64,000 nt of DNA, from NCBI GenBank assembly GCA_017510605.1, contig JAFWMQ010000007.1, positions 123,981 through 187,980 on the forward strand, in the 5' to 3' direction. Positions 1 through 8,990 of this stretch are shown here, in pieces. Within the stretch, counting starts at the first letter, position 1, and each line of letters begins with the position of its first letter. Position numbers and translations under genes: made by a program. This stretch comes from Clostridiales bacterium. GTDB taxonomy: Bacteria; Bacillota; Clostridia; Saccharofermentanales; Saccharofermentanaceae. The notes under the pieces were generated by a model that was given only the letters and a program-made list of their open reading frames with translations, was not told where the DNA came from and ran no database searches.

Positions 1-109
1 GGGAAATGACATAGTTATAACCGACGTAAATGCCGCCTACGGCAAATCCGAATAACAGTACGATAACGATCAATATTCTGAGAGCGACCCTGACTTTGCC
101 GGATAACAT
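1..109 (-). CDS. N-terminus of an unidentified membrane protein (partial)
   Basis: Only the first 36 codons lie in the window; the gene runs off the left edge. The start is an ATG at 109 preceded by a GGGGGTG stretch that can serve as ribosome binding site. The peptide begins with a short basic segment (MLSGKVRVALR) followed by a hydrophobic stretch (about residues 12-30) that looks like a signal anchor, so the mature protein probably lies outside the cell. It follows typA by 33 bases on the same strand and is probably co-transcribed. Too little is visible to name a family; an MltG-type transglycosylase would have this topology but nothing seen decides it. Confidence 0.6.
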   Translation of the reverse strand, partial: MLSGKVRVALRILIVIVLLFGFAVGGIYVGYNYVIS

Positions 110-142
110 CAGTTAACAATCACCCCCGATTAAGATTTGCGA

Positions 143-1993
143 TCAGGCGTCCTTCTTCTGTTTAGCAAGTGTCTTGGCACGCAGATCATTATTAAGTATC
201 TTCTTGCGAAGTCTGATGCTCTGAGGAGTTACTTCACAAAGCTCATCATCTTCAACAAATTCCAGGCACTGCTCAAGGGAGAAAATAAGGGGAGGTGTAA
301 GACGCATAGCATCGTCAGCTCCTGCAGAACGCATGTTGGTTACATGCTTCTTCTTGCAGACATTAACGGTAATATCATCAGGCTTAGGATTGACACCTAC
401 GATCATGCCTTCATATACCGGTGTGCCTGCTCCGATGAAGAGTGCTCCTCTATCCTGAGCATTGTACAATCCGTAGGTTACAGCGGTGCCGGTCTCGAAT
501 GCTACGAGCACTCCCTGGCCTCTGGTCTCGATGTCACCTGCGAAGGGTTCAAAGCCCGAGATAACGGAGTTCATTATACCATTGCCCTTAGTGTCGGTCA
601 AAAACTCGGTACGGTATCCGAGAAGTCCTCTTGACGGAATCTTGAACTCAAGACGGGTATATCCTTTTGTCGGAGGAAGCATGTTGAGAAGCTCGCCTTT
701 ACGCTTTCCGATCTTCTCCATAACAGGTCCCACAAATTCCTCAGGAACATCGATTACAAGTTCTTCTACAGGCTCTGAAAGCACTCCGTCGATCTCCTTC
801 ATGATGACCTTCGGCTTGCTGACCTGGAACTCATATCCTTCACGGCGCATTGTCTCGATAAGGACAGAGAGATGAAGCTCTCCTCTTCCCTTTACGATAA
901 ATGCCTCCGTAGTATCTGTTTCTTCAACTCTCATGGAAACGTTTGTCTCGATCTCCTTGAAAAGCCTGTCTCTGAGATGACGGGAAGTAACATACTTTCC
1001 TTCCTGGCCTGCAAAAGGACTGTCATTGACCGAGAATGTCATAGCAATAGTCGGCTCATCGATCTTTACAAACGGAAGCGGTTCAGGATTAAGCGCATCG
1101 CAGAGAGTATCACCGATGTTGATATCTGCAATACCTGCAACGCATACGATCTCACCGATGGAAGCTGATTCGACTTCCTCACGGCCGAGATTGTGGAATC
1201 TCATAAGCTTGACTACACGTGCATTTCTCTTGCCGTCTTCGCCATAGGTTACGAGGGCAACATTCTCACCCTGCTTTATTGTTCCTCTCTCAACTCTTCC
1301 TACACCGATCCTGCCGATATAAGGATCCGAATCGATATTGGATACGAGGAGCTGCATTGTACCGTCAGGATCTCCGACAGGACAAGGTGTGTACTTAACG
1401 ACTGTATCAAGGAGAGGTGTGAAATCAAGTTCTTTTCCTGCTTCATATTCCTTGAGATCAAGAGTTGCTATACATGTCTTTCCGGATGTATAAACAACGG
1501 GGAATTCAAGCTGTTCGTCATCTGCACCGAGCTCGATAAAAAGATCAAGGACCATATCAACGACTTCAAGAGGTCTTGCGTCGGGACGGTCGATCTTGTT
1601 GATACATACGATAGGCTTAAGGCCTAATTCCAATGCCTTGTGAAGAACGAATCTTGTCTGCGGCATAGGGCCGTCAAAAGCGTCAACAACGAGAAGAACG
1701 GAGTCAACCATCTTAAGAACACGCTCAACCTCGCCTCCGAAGTCAGCGTGACCGGGAGTGTCAACTACATTGATGCGGATGCCCTTGTAGTCAATGGCAG
1801 TATTCTTAGCAAGGATCGTGATGCCTCTTTCACGCTCAAGATCGTTGCTGTCCATGACCTGCTCAACGACTGTCTCGTTCTCACGGTAAACGCCTGCCTG
1901 CTTGAGCATGGAGTCAACAATGGTTGTCTTTCCATGGTCTACGTGAGCGATGATCGCAATGTTCCTTAAGTTCTCGATAGTAGTGACTGCCAT
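143..1993 (-). CDS. typA: Translational GTPase TypA/BipA
   Basis: Ribosome-associated GTPase related to EF-G and LepA, involved in 50S assembly and stress adaptation. The 616 residues match the family length. Visible motifs are the P-loop AHVDHGKTT (residues 16-24), switch [14 protein letters not shown], and NKIDRPDA for guanine specificity. The GTPase domain is followed by a beta-barrel (about 205-295), EF-G III and V-like domains, and the BipA-specific C-terminal domain containing [20 protein letters not shown]. The start ATG at 1993 has TCGGAGAAATTTT upstream. It lies 127 bases downstream of der and is followed closely by a partial membrane protein gene. Confidence 0.96.
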   Translation of the reverse strand: MAVTTIENLRNIAIIAHVDHGKTTIVDSMLKQAGVYRENETVVEQVMDSNDLERERGITILAKNTAIDYKGIRINVVDTPGHADFGGEVERVLKMVDSVLLVVDAFDGPMPQTRFVLHKALELGLKPIVCINKIDRPDARPLEVVDMVLDLFIELGADDEQLEFPVVYTSGKTCIATLDLKEYEAGKELDFTPLLDTVVKYTPCPVGDPDGTMQLLVSNIDSDPYIGRIGVGRVERGTIKQGENVALVTYGEDGKRNARVVKLMRFHNLGREEVESASIGEIVCVAGIADINIGDTLCDALNPEPLPFVKIDEPTIAMTFSVNDSPFAGQEGKYVTSRHLRDRLFKEIETNVSMRVEETDTTEAFIVKGRGELHLSVLIETMRREGYEFQVSKPKVIMKEIDGVLSEPVEELVIDVPEEFVGPVMEKIGKRKGELLNMLPPTKGYTRLEFKIPSRGLLGYRTEFLTDTKGNGIMNSVISGFEPFAGDIETRGQGVLVAFETGTAVTYGLYNAQDRGALFIGAGTPVYEGMIVGVNPKPDDITVNVCKKKHVTNMRSAGADDAMRLTPPLIFSLEQCLEFVEDDELCEVTPQSIRLRKKILNNDLRAKTLAKQKKDA

Positions 1994-2120
1994 AAAATTT
2001 CTCCGAAAAAATAGATCAGTTGATCCAGGGTGCTGATACTGCTAATAATTCTTTATTTAAACCGAGTAATATTTTGCTACTGAATAAGCCTTATTTGTCA
2101 CTGTGATATTTCACAAAATA

Positions 2121-3452
2121 TCAGTCTTGTTCGCCACTCTTATTACGCAAAAGGAGACGGATTGGAACGCCTTCGAAACCGAAGTTTCTTCTGAGCTGAT
2201 TTTCGAGATAACGCTCATAGGAAAAATGCGACAATTCCTTGTCGTTAACGAAAAGAGCAAACGTGGGCGGCTGGACGGAAACCTGTGTTCCGTAATAGAT
2301 CTTGAGATGTCTTCCCTTGTCCTGCGGGGTAGGAACCTGGGTAACCGCTTCAGAGATCATCTTATTGAGAACGCTTGTAGTAAGGCGTTTTTTGGAATTC
2401 TCATAAACCGTCTTTATCAATGCGAAAAGCTTATCAACACGTTGTCCGGTCTTAGCGGAAATGAACAGAACCGGTGCGTAATCCATAAACGGAAGGCGCT
2501 GCTTTACAATCTTAGTCATCTCTTCTAAAGTACCGGTCTCTTTCTCGATAAGATCCCATTTATTAATAACGATCACGGAAGCTTTACCATTGTCATGAGC
2601 AAGGCCTGCAATCCTCGAATCCTGCTCGGTAACGCCTGCCTCGGCATCGACAAGGATAACGCATACGTCAGCCCTGTCTACGGCTGCAAGGGCTCTTACC
2701 ATCGAATAACGCTCTATGACGTCCTCGATCTTTCCCTTCTTACGCATGCCTGCAGTATCAACGATCGTAAATGAACCGTAGTCATTCTCGATCAGTGAGT
2801 CAATTGTATCTCTGGTTGTACCCGCAATATCTGATACGATGCTTCTCTCGGCACCTGCAAGCCTGTTGGATAAAGAAGACTTACCGGCATTAGGACGGCC
2901 GATAACGGCTACCCTGATGGTATCGTCCTTGCCTTCATTCTCGTCTGCCGGCGGGAATTTGGAAACAATAAGGTCAAGCATCTCGCCAAGCCCCAACTTG
3001 TGTGCAGCTGAAATAGCACATACATCTTCAAGTCCGAGATTATAGAATTCATAGAATTCCGGCGGCTGTTCGCCTACATAGTCTGATTTATTAACACAGA
3101 CAATTACCGGACGGCCTGCTTTTCGAAGCATTACCGCTATCTCCTCATCAGCTGCCGTAAGGCCGCTCTTAAGGTCACACATAAAAAGGATGACATCTGC
3201 AGTCTCTATAGCGATCTCAGCCTGGATACGCATCTGCTGCAATATAATGTCATCTCCGGTATCGGGCTCGATTCCGCCCGTATCTATCATTATGAAATCT
3301 CTTCCGCACCAGGAAGTCTCGGCATAAATACGGTCACGCGTAACACCCGGAGTGTCATGTACGATGGAGATCCGTTCTCCGTAGATGGTGTTAAACAGTG
3401 AGGATTTGCCGACATTCGGCCTTCCCACTATTGCCACGACCGGTTTACTCAT
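2121..3452 (-). CDS. der: Ribosome biogenesis GTPase Der (EngA)
   Basis: Essential GTPase for 50S subunit maturation, with the diagnostic tandem G domains. The first P-loop is GRPNVGKSS (residues 10-18), the second GRPNAGKSS near residue 185; DTPG/DTAG switch II motifs and NKSD/NKWD specificity motifs are present in both halves. The C-terminal about 90 residues form the KH-like domain, ending in a basic RLLLRNKSG tail. Length of 443 residues is typical. The start at 3452 has AAGGAAGG about 12 bases upstream. It lies just after the rpmF terminator, so it needs read-through or its own promoter. Confidence 0.97.
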   Translation of the reverse strand: MSKPVVAIVGRPNVGKSSLFNTIYGERISIVHDTPGVTRDRIYAETSWCGRDFIMIDTGGIEPDTGDDIILQQMRIQAEIAIETADVILFMCDLKSGLTAADEEIAVMLRKAGRPVIVCVNKSDYVGEQPPEFYEFYNLGLEDVCAISAAHKLGLGEMLDLIVSKFPPADENEGKDDTIRVAVIGRPNAGKSSLSNRLAGAERSIVSDIAGTTRDTIDSLIENDYGSFTIVDTAGMRKKGKIEDVIERYSMVRALAAVDRADVCVILVDAEAGVTEQDSRIAGLAHDNGKASVIVINKWDLIEKETGTLEEMTKIVKQRLPFMDYAPVLFISAKTGQRVDKLFALIKTVYENSKKRLTTSVLNKMISEAVTQVPTPQDKGRHLKIYYGTQVSVQPPTFALFVNDKELSHFSYERYLENQLRRNFGFEGVPIRLLLRNKSGEQD

Positions 3453-3469
3453 GCGTCACTCTAGTCCTT

Positions 3470-3516
3470 CCTTTGCAAAAATAAGAGGCAGTGCCTTAAT
3501 TCCATAACACTGCCTC
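3470..3516 (-). terminator. Rho-independent terminator after rpmF
   Basis: On the minus strand GAGGCAGTG (3516-3508) pairs perfectly with CACTGCCTC (3493-3485), followed by TTATTTTTGC. It ends 25 bases after the rpmF stop, separating the rpmF unit from der. Confidence 0.85.
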
Positions 3517-3540
3517 GTTAAATAATTCGTCTTAATTGTC

Positions 3541-3726
3541 TCAGATATCTTCGTCGACTTTGATAACCTGTTTTCCGTCCAAGTAACCGCAGTTCTTGCA
3601 GACCGTGCGGCGAAGCATCTTAGCATGACACTGGGGACATTCAACGAGACCCGGCATGTTAAGTTTCCATGCGCTTCTATGACGGGCTGTCCTTGCCTTC
3701 GACCATTTACGCTTCGGATGTGCCAT
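3541..3726 (-). CDS. rpmF: 50S ribosomal protein L32 (zinc-binding form)
   Basis: Small component of the large ribosomal subunit, 61 residues. The basic N-terminus MAHPKRKWSKARTARHRSAW is characteristic of L32, followed by a zinc ribbon with C30-x2-C33 and C43-x2-C46, so this is the zinc-containing version. The upstream AAGAGGTGAAG gives a good ribosome binding site. It directly follows a DUF1934 gene and precedes a strong terminator. In many Bacillota rpmF follows yceD; here that partner is not present. Confidence 0.96.
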   Translation of the reverse strand: MAHPKRKWSKARTARHRSAWKLNMPGLVECPQCHAKMLRRTVCKNCGYLDGKQVIKVDEDI

Positions 3727-3770
3727 TCATCTTCACCTCTTTCTTTACACAAATGCTTGAAGATAATACA

Positions 3771-4202
3771 TTATATTTCTTCGTTTTGCAAGAGCCTTTT
3801 TATCGAAAAGATATTCCTTATCGGTTCTCCGCTGTCAGGATCAAGTGTATAACTGACCTCAGCTCCGTCGATCAGGCCTCCCGGGAAGTTAATATAATCG
3901 GTATCGATTACAACATCAATAGGTCCAAAAGGCGTATTCATCGTGCTTGTAGTCTTATTTCCGGCCTCGAAAACCATTCTCGAAGTAACATCACCGTTCC
4001 TGACAACTATGGCTTTTGATTCTTCTTTAATTAAAGTCATAACAAAAAATGTCTCTTTTTCATTATCATTATGCTTTTCGGCCCATGAATAAACGATCCT
4101 GGCACCTTCTTTAGTCACTGTACCCGGGGATTTGATCGGTTCATCATACATTCCTGACCTGATCTCAAACAGGCACTTCTCTTCAAGTCTCTCATCATCC
4201 AT
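3771..4202 (-). CDS. DUF1934 family protein (YwiB-like)
   Basis: A 143-residue protein resembling the small DUF1934/YwiB family, beta-barrel proteins of calycin-like fold with no established function. Recognisable features are the predicted continuous beta strands and the central segment MNTPFGPIDVVIDTDY followed by a conserved-looking SYTLDPDSGEPIRNIFSIK end. Its ATG overlaps the murI stop codon (TGATG), indicating translational coupling. Neighbourhood with murI is common for this family in Clostridia, which supports the call. Catalytic residues are not apparent. Confidence 0.75.
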   Translation of the reverse strand: MDDERLEEKCLFEIRSGMYDEPIKSPGTVTKEGARIVYSWAEKHNDNEKETFFVMTLIKEESKAIVVRNGDVTSRMVFEAGNKTTSTMNTPFGPIDVVIDTDYINFPGGLIDGAEVSYTLDPDSGEPIRNIFSIKRLLQNEEI

Positions 4203-5041
4203 CAGATAGTTACCTCATATCTGTCAGTTGAAAAGTGTTTTGTTCCGGAAGGCAGTCCCTCACCAAGGAACGGCGCGGCAACCTGTTCAAAGAGTTCAGG
4301 TTCATCACTGGTATAAAACTCCCTTACGGGATTTATGTTGCCTTCTGAGGAGGTTCCTTCACGGCTCAAAAGATCTTTTACGAACTTTGCCGTAGCTTCG
4401 CCCGTATTAATGATAACGACATCATCGCCCATTATTTCTTTAATTACCTTTGAAAGCAAAGGATAGTGGGTACATGCCATGACGAGAGTATCGACGCCGG
4501 CTTCCTTTAAAGGCTTTAAGTACTCTTCCGCTGTAAGTCTTGTAACTTCAGTATCCCACCAGCCTTCTTCGGCAAGGGATACGAACAGAGGACAGGCCTG
4601 CTGGAAGATCTCTATATCTTTCATTCCCAGCTCTTCAGCCCTTTTCTCAACTGCTTTCTTATATACGCCCGTTGATATGGTTCCTTTTGTAGCGATAATA
4701 CCGATCCTGCCGTTCTTTGTCGCGCGGCAGGCAACATCAGCGCCCGGCGTTACAACCTCAACAACAGGAACACCTGCTCTGTTCTTAAGTTCTTCGAATG
4801 CATATGCACTGGCAGTATTGCATGCAATGACGATCATCTTGACATTCTTGCTCTCAAGGAACTTCATATTCTGCAATGAATAACGGATGATCGTGCTTCT
4901 GGACTTGGTGCCGTATGGGGACCTGGAATTGTCACCAAAATAGATAGTGTTCTCTCCGGGCACTGCCTTCCAGATCTCTCTGAGGACCGTAAGTCCTCCG
5001 ATACCTGAATCGAAAACTCCGATAGGTCTGTTATCAGTCAT
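4202..5041 (-). CDS. murI: Glutamate racemase
   Basis: Converts L-glutamate to D-glutamate for peptidoglycan. Both catalytic cysteine motifs are present: ACNTASA (about residue 73) and ACTHYPLL (about residue 188), together with the N-terminal GVFDSGIGGLTVLREI signature and the YFGDNSRSPYG segment. The 279 residues are usual for the cofactor-independent family. The gene follows the RluA-type synthase by 13 bases and its stop overlaps the start of the DUF1934 gene, so the three are likely one operon. Confidence 0.97.
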   Translation of the reverse strand: MTDNRPIGVFDSGIGGLTVLREIWKAVPGENTIYFGDNSRSPYGTKSRSTIIRYSLQNMKFLESKNVKMIVIACNTASAYAFEELKNRAGVPVVEVVTPGADVACRATKNGRIGIIATKGTISTGVYKKAVEKRAEELGMKDIEIFQQACPLFVSLAEEGWWDTEVTRLTAEEYLKPLKEAGVDTLVMACTHYPLLSKVIKEIMGDDVVIINTGEATAKFVKDLLSREGTSSEGNINPVREFYTSDEPELFEQVAAPFLGEGLPSGTKHFSTDRYEVTI

Positions 5042-5054
5042 TATTATCCTCTTC

Positions 5055-6035
5055 CTATTTAAGACGGACAGTATAGTCTGGTCCTATTTTAAAGGTTTTA
5101 CCCGATACGTCAACGTGCATATTGCCATTAGGGACCTTCCCGAACAAGATCTGGCAGGAGAACAACTGCTGGTATCTTACTTTCTTCCCGTCAAATGTCT
5201 CAAAGTGCATATTGACCTTGTTCCTGCCGTAATTGCCGTCCCCTATGACCGGGTGTCCGAGATGAGCAAACTGTGCTCTTATCTGATGAGTCCTTCCCGT
5301 TACAAGCTCCAGTTCCAGGTCAGAGACACTCTCACCGTCAGGACCTATATCTTTAAATGTCTTAAGGATCCTGTACTTGGTTGAGATATCAAGATCGCCC
5401 GGCTGCTTCTCGTCATGAATATAAACCTTTCCCTGACGGGTTTTCTCAAGATAACCGGTTACTTCCTTATAGATCGTTCCGTCAACGCCGACTGACGGTT
5501 CACCCTCGTCTGGTTCACCAAGCACCAGGGCTCTGTATCGTTTTGTAACAATGTTACTTTTGAATAATTCCACACAATCAGCCAGTGCCTGCTTGTTTTT
5601 CGCGATAAGGACAAGCCCGCCTGTATTCATATCGATCCTGTGACAGAGTTCGGCATCTTTGTACTTGCCGGTCTCACGTATCTGATCTATAAGCGTATCT
5701 TCAATGTCACTTTTACCCGAATGTACGGCAATGCCCTGTGACTTGTTAACGATAAGAAGACCCTTGGTCTCAGCGATGATCTCAAACATCTTTTCAGTAG
5801 CCTTAGCGGGGGCTGTTTTTTTCGTGACCTCGAAAAGTTCGTCAGGAAGCCAGATCTCAACCGTACTTCCTTCCTTAACTGCAATATCTTTATTAACCTT
5901 TTTTCCGTCGATCCTTATGTCGCGGCGCTTAAGAGCATGAAAAAGATCCGCTGACTTAAGCTGGGGATAAGCTTCCAAAGCAGCCTTTACGACATGAAGT
6001 CCGTCCTGAGATCTTGTCACCTTGAAATCACGCAT
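5055..6035 (-). CDS. RluA-family pseudouridine synthase
   Basis: Isomerises uridine in structured RNA, most likely 23S rRNA. An N-terminal S4-like RNA-binding segment (about residues 15-75, with DLFHALKRRDIRIDGKKV) precedes the catalytic domain. The RluA signature with the catalytic aspartate is CHRIDMNTGGLVLIAKN, a variant of HRLDxxTSG with GG in place of SG. ELVTGRTHQIRAQFAHLGHPVIGD is the second conserved block. At 326 residues it is slightly longer than RluD. The exact target (RluC, RluD or YlyB type) cannot be read from sequence. Confidence 0.92.
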   Translation of the reverse strand: MRDFKVTRSQDGLHVVKAALEAYPQLKSADLFHALKRRDIRIDGKKVNKDIAVKEGSTVEIWLPDELFEVTKKTAPAKATEKMFEIIAETKGLLIVNKSQGIAVHSGKSDIEDTLIDQIRETGKYKDAELCHRIDMNTGGLVLIAKNKQALADCVELFKSNIVTKRYRALVLGEPDEGEPSVGVDGTIYKEVTGYLEKTRQGKVYIHDEKQPGDLDISTKYRILKTFKDIGPDGESVSDLELELVTGRTHQIRAQFAHLGHPVIGDGNYGRNKVNMHFETFDGKKVRYQQLFSCQILFGKVPNGNMHVDVSGKTFKIGPDYTVRLK

Positions 6036-6112
6036 TAAGAGCCTCTTCCGTTTCCTTTTATTTCTCCGTATATAGTCGGAAATTATTTTACCACAACAGG
6101 AAAACGAACTTT

Positions 6113-6970
6113 TTATCCCTTCGGAACAGGCAGAAGACTCCTGGTCTCCGCCTTATACTCAGCATAGCCGGGTTTGGCTGACTGTCTCTTATCTGCCAGC
6201 GGAATACTAACAGTAAAGAAAAGCAACGTGTTGGCAGCAGCTCCGGTAATGAGCCACCAACGGATCGGCATTACGGATATCATCTGAACGGCTATTCCCC
6301 ACCACATCAGGATCTCCCCGAGATAATTAGGATGTCTTGCATACTTCCAAAGGCCCGTCCGGATAAGACCGTGCTGGCCGCTCTTTCTGTATCTGTGCAT
6401 CTGGGTATCAGCAGCTAACTGCAATGTGGCTGCTCCGGTGCAAATGATCATACCAATGAAACTTCCGATATTTGCTCTGAATTCCCCTCTTGTAACAAAT
6501 ACCGCAGGAAGTGTGCACGCATAGACTATAAGCGTGGGCATCATGTGAATACCCGCGAAATTGATAAGCGGATAGAGTTTGCCGTTCTCTTTCTTAAGCT
6601 TTATATAACGCCAGTCTTCATGGTTCAGTCCGCCAAAAACATATGCCCAGTTCCCCGTGAGCCTGATGCCCCAATAGATAATCGAAATAAGCAGCAGCAC
6701 CGTAGCCGAAGTGATTTTGTAATTGGAGGCAAAGCCAACAATGATCACAATGGGCTGAACACTCCAGTAAGGGTCATAGACTGAGGCATTATCAAACAGA
6801 ATGCTGAAAACGAATACGATTATGGTAGCTGCAACATCAGCGATCAGAAGATTGAGCCAGAATACAAAAGGCAGAAACAAACACAACAGCACACCTGCAA
6901 TTCCGGCCAGGGAATATATACAAGCGATTATCAGGATGCTTAGCGGTTTACTGTTCCTGATTTTATCCAT
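6113..6970 (-). CDS. DUF1295 / steroid 5-alpha-reductase-like membrane protein
   Basis: Polytopic inner-membrane protein of 285 residues with about seven hydrophobic segments. The diagnostic C-terminal block GLWKYARHPNYLGEILMWWG matches the DUF1295 and isoprenylcysteine methyltransferase-like superfamily, where this part binds NAD(P)H or SAM. FDNASVYDPYWSVQP near residue 60-75 is also typical of DUF1295. The substrate is unknown. It follows surE by 10 bases and is the last gene of the run that begins with the GH9 cellulase. Confidence 0.85.
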   Translation of the reverse strand: MDKIRNSKPLSILIIACIYSLAGIAGVLLCLFLPFVFWLNLLIADVAATIIVFVFSILFDNASVYDPYWSVQPIVIIVGFASNYKITSATVLLLISIIYWGIRLTGNWAYVFGGLNHEDWRYIKLKKENGKLYPLINFAGIHMMPTLIVYACTLPAVFVTRGEFRANIGSFIGMIICTGAATLQLAADTQMHRYRKSGQHGLIRTGLWKYARHPNYLGEILMWWGIAVQMISVMPIRWWLITGAAANTLLFFTVSIPLADKRQSAKPGYAEYKAETRSLLPVPKG

Positions 6971-6980
6971 AACTTAAGGA

Positions 6981-7694
6981 TCAGCTATAGTTCTTAACTT
7001 TACCGACGGCTATATAGTTATCGATAACAGCTCTGAGATCGGTACCTTCTTCTGCCTGCCATACAGGTTCATAATCGATCATGTAAGTTACCTTATCGCC
7101 GTCTCTCTTCACTACATTGTAACCGCCGGAAAAGAAGGGTTCCTGGGATACAACACAATCATATTTTATTCCCTTGCATTCTTCGACAGAACAACCGGGG
7201 AAATTAACATTCCATATCTCATTCACTCCAAGAGGTTTCCCGATGAGCTCAGAGGCGATCTGCTCAATATATTTATCGGTAACATCATGAGGATCTACGT
7301 GATGCTCTGAAAATGCGATAGTGTGAACACCTTCGTTTGCCGCTTCGAAAGCAGCGCCGCAGGTCGCAGAATACTGAATGCTTGAAGCGATATTATACCC
7401 GGCATTTATCCCGCAGAAAACCACATCAGGCTTGCAAGGCATTACCGCGTTCAATGCAACGCAGATACAGTCAGAAGGTGTTCCGGAAGTTGCATATGCG
7501 TGTACGCCCTCAACGGGAAAATCGACGGGCCATACTTCCAAAGGATCCCAGAAAGTTGCTGCATGAGACATTGCACTGAATTGTCTTTGGGGAGCGACTA
7601 CCCATACTTCACCGAATTTCTTCGCTATAGCCGCAAGTCTCACAAGTCCTTCGGAATCAATTCCGTCATCATTGGCAACCAATATCTTCTTCAT
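6981..7694 (-). CDS. surE: 5'/3'-nucleotidase SurE
   Basis: Metal-dependent nucleoside monophosphate phosphatase. The N-terminus KKILVANDDGIDSEGLV carries the metal-binding DD pair, and GINAGYNIASSIQYSATCGAAFEA is the second signature (GxN...SGTxxAA type). I place the start at the ATG at 7694, preceded by AAGGAAGG, rather than the upstream in-frame codon at 7715, which lies inside the flavodoxin gene and lacks a ribosome binding site; this gives 237 residues. It follows the flavodoxin gene by 13 bases. Confidence 0.92.
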   Translation of the reverse strand: MKKILVANDDGIDSEGLVRLAAIAKKFGEVWVVAPQRQFSAMSHAATFWDPLEVWPVDFPVEGVHAYATSGTPSDCICVALNAVMPCKPDVVFCGINAGYNIASSIQYSATCGAAFEAANEGVHTIAFSEHHVDPHDVTDKYIEQIASELIGKPLGVNEIWNVNFPGCSVEECKGIKYDCVVSQEPFFSGGYNVVKRDGDKVTYMIDYEPVWQAEEGTDLRAVIDNYIAVGKVKNYS

Positions 7695-7707
7695 CAAAAG
7701 CCTTCCT

Positions 7708-8196
7708 TTATGCAAGTGATTTTATAGTCTCAATAAATCCGGTGATCTGTTTTTCCTTCTCATCGGAAGGCTGATCCTTCGGATCGATAATGCTCAATGT
7801 GGCGACAAACGAATCTGCCTTGCAGGCCTGTCTAACCGCTTCTATACACTTTGAAGAATTACCTCCGGCTGAGGACGCAACGACAGCGATCTTCTTTCCT
7901 GACAGATCATTCTCCTCAAAAAAAGTCCTGTGCGGAGGCGTGAAACTGCTTGCCCAGACAGGCGTCGCAATAATGACTAACTCATAATCACCGCTGTTAA
8001 ACTTATAAGGCTCAAGATCAGGTTTTTTCTTGAAGGTCACAGCGGATCCGCCCCATAAAAACTTCTTCACACCTTTGTCAGGATAGGCCTTGACCGGCAC
8101 GAGTTCGATCAGATCAGCTCCGAGTTCTTCAGCGATCTTTTCTGATGTATAACGGATATTGCCATTAAGCGAATAATATACGATTGCAGTCTTCAT
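7708..8196 (-). CDS. Flavodoxin-family protein
   Basis: A 162-residue flavodoxin-like FMN protein. The phosphate-binding loop YSLNGNIRYTSEKIAEEL lies at residues 8-25 and resembles the SxTGNT loop of flavodoxins with NGNI in the T position. The segment ATPVWASSFTPPHRTFFEEN is the typical WxxxxP region of FMN reductase/flavodoxin-like proteins. Its start overlaps the nitroreductase stop codon, so the two are coupled and could form a redox pair. Electron partner is not determined. Confidence 0.88.
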   Translation of the reverse strand: MKTAIVYYSLNGNIRYTSEKIAEELGADLIELVPVKAYPDKGVKKFLWGGSAVTFKKKPDLEPYKFNSGDYELVIIATPVWASSFTPPHRTFFEENDLSGKKIAVVASSAGGNSSKCIEAVRQACKADSFVATLSIIDPKDQPSDEKEKQITGFIETIKSLA

Positions 8197-8981
8197 TTAT
8201 TGTCCTCCGGCCAGTTCTTAAGTTTATATACGGCATTAAGATTGAGTCTCTGGAAATTACCGTCATCAGGTGTCAGTGTCCTCTCAAACCCGATACCCTT
8301 ATGCTCCAGACAGATATCCATAAACAACATAAATATTCCTATATCGATACTTCCGAAATAAGCCAGCCTGAACGGAGGAATGATCCCGTGTTTGCCCGGT
8401 CTTCTGTACCGGTATACATCAAGAGTTCCGTCGCCTTTGTTGATCACTTTCCAGGGCTGTATGTTACAGGCTGTCGGTGTAAGTCTTACAACCTCAGTAA
8501 TCCCTTCCATGAGAGGTCCTTCCCAGAATTCCTCAACGGGCACACGGTTAAATGTCGAGAGGTCTCCGGGTGTGCGGAATTTGGAATCGTCATCAATCTT
8601 ACGGATAGCCATCATGATGACATATTCAAGGCCTTCATATTTTCGCTCTTTAGTCCTTCCCACGCCAAACCAGAGCGGACCTATTCCTTTGCCTGTAAGG
8701 TACAGGTCAAGCTGTTCTCCGATATAACCGATATTCTGAAGATACCCTGGCTTCTTCTCACTGTAAATGAGGATACAGTATTCTTCTCCCCTGTCGCAGC
8801 TTGTCTGCTTGCCGGGAACTATCTTTATCTTTGTCTTAATCCCTTCGAAAAGCGGAGTGAACTTATACCACATTTCAGAGATCTCATCTAATTCTTCAGG
8901 AGTGATCTTCTTACCGTCAGGTTCGCCGTATCTGTGGAAAGATTTACGTTTAAAGATAAGATCATAAAATGATGAGTCCAT
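8193..8981 (-). CDS. Nitroreductase-family protein
   Basis: Flavin-dependent oxidoreductase of 262 residues. The N-terminus has the family signature IFKRKSFHRYGEP, and TPTACNIQPWKVI is the typical FMN-contact motif (SPSxxNxQPW). The middle (about 60-140) is longer than in minimal nitroreductases and includes FGVGRTKERKYEGLEYVIMMAI. It starts 9 bases after the GH9 gene and overlaps the flavodoxin gene, so all three are likely co-transcribed. The physiological substrate is not evident. Confidence 0.88.
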   Translation of the reverse strand: MDSSFYDLIFKRKSFHRYGEPDGKKITPEELDEISEMWYKFTPLFEGIKTKIKIVPGKQTSCDRGEEYCILIYSEKKPGYLQNIGYIGEQLDLYLTGKGIGPLWFGVGRTKERKYEGLEYVIMMAIRKIDDDSKFRTPGDLSTFNRVPVEEFWEGPLMEGITEVVRLTPTACNIQPWKVINKGDGTLDVYRYRRPGKHGIIPPFRLAYFGSIDIGIFMLFMDICLEHKGIGFERTLTPDDGNFQRLNLNAVYKLKNWPEDNK

Positions 8982-8990
8982 AAATAAGTC

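Noticed and set aside
3456..3752. Longer reading frame across the rpmF gene
   Set aside because: It reads rpmF in another frame and spans a terminator; the L32 frame is unmistakable.
6981..7715. Upstream start codon of surE at 7715
   Set aside because: It lies inside the flavodoxin gene, has no ribosome binding site, and adds residues not usual before the MKKILVANDDG start.
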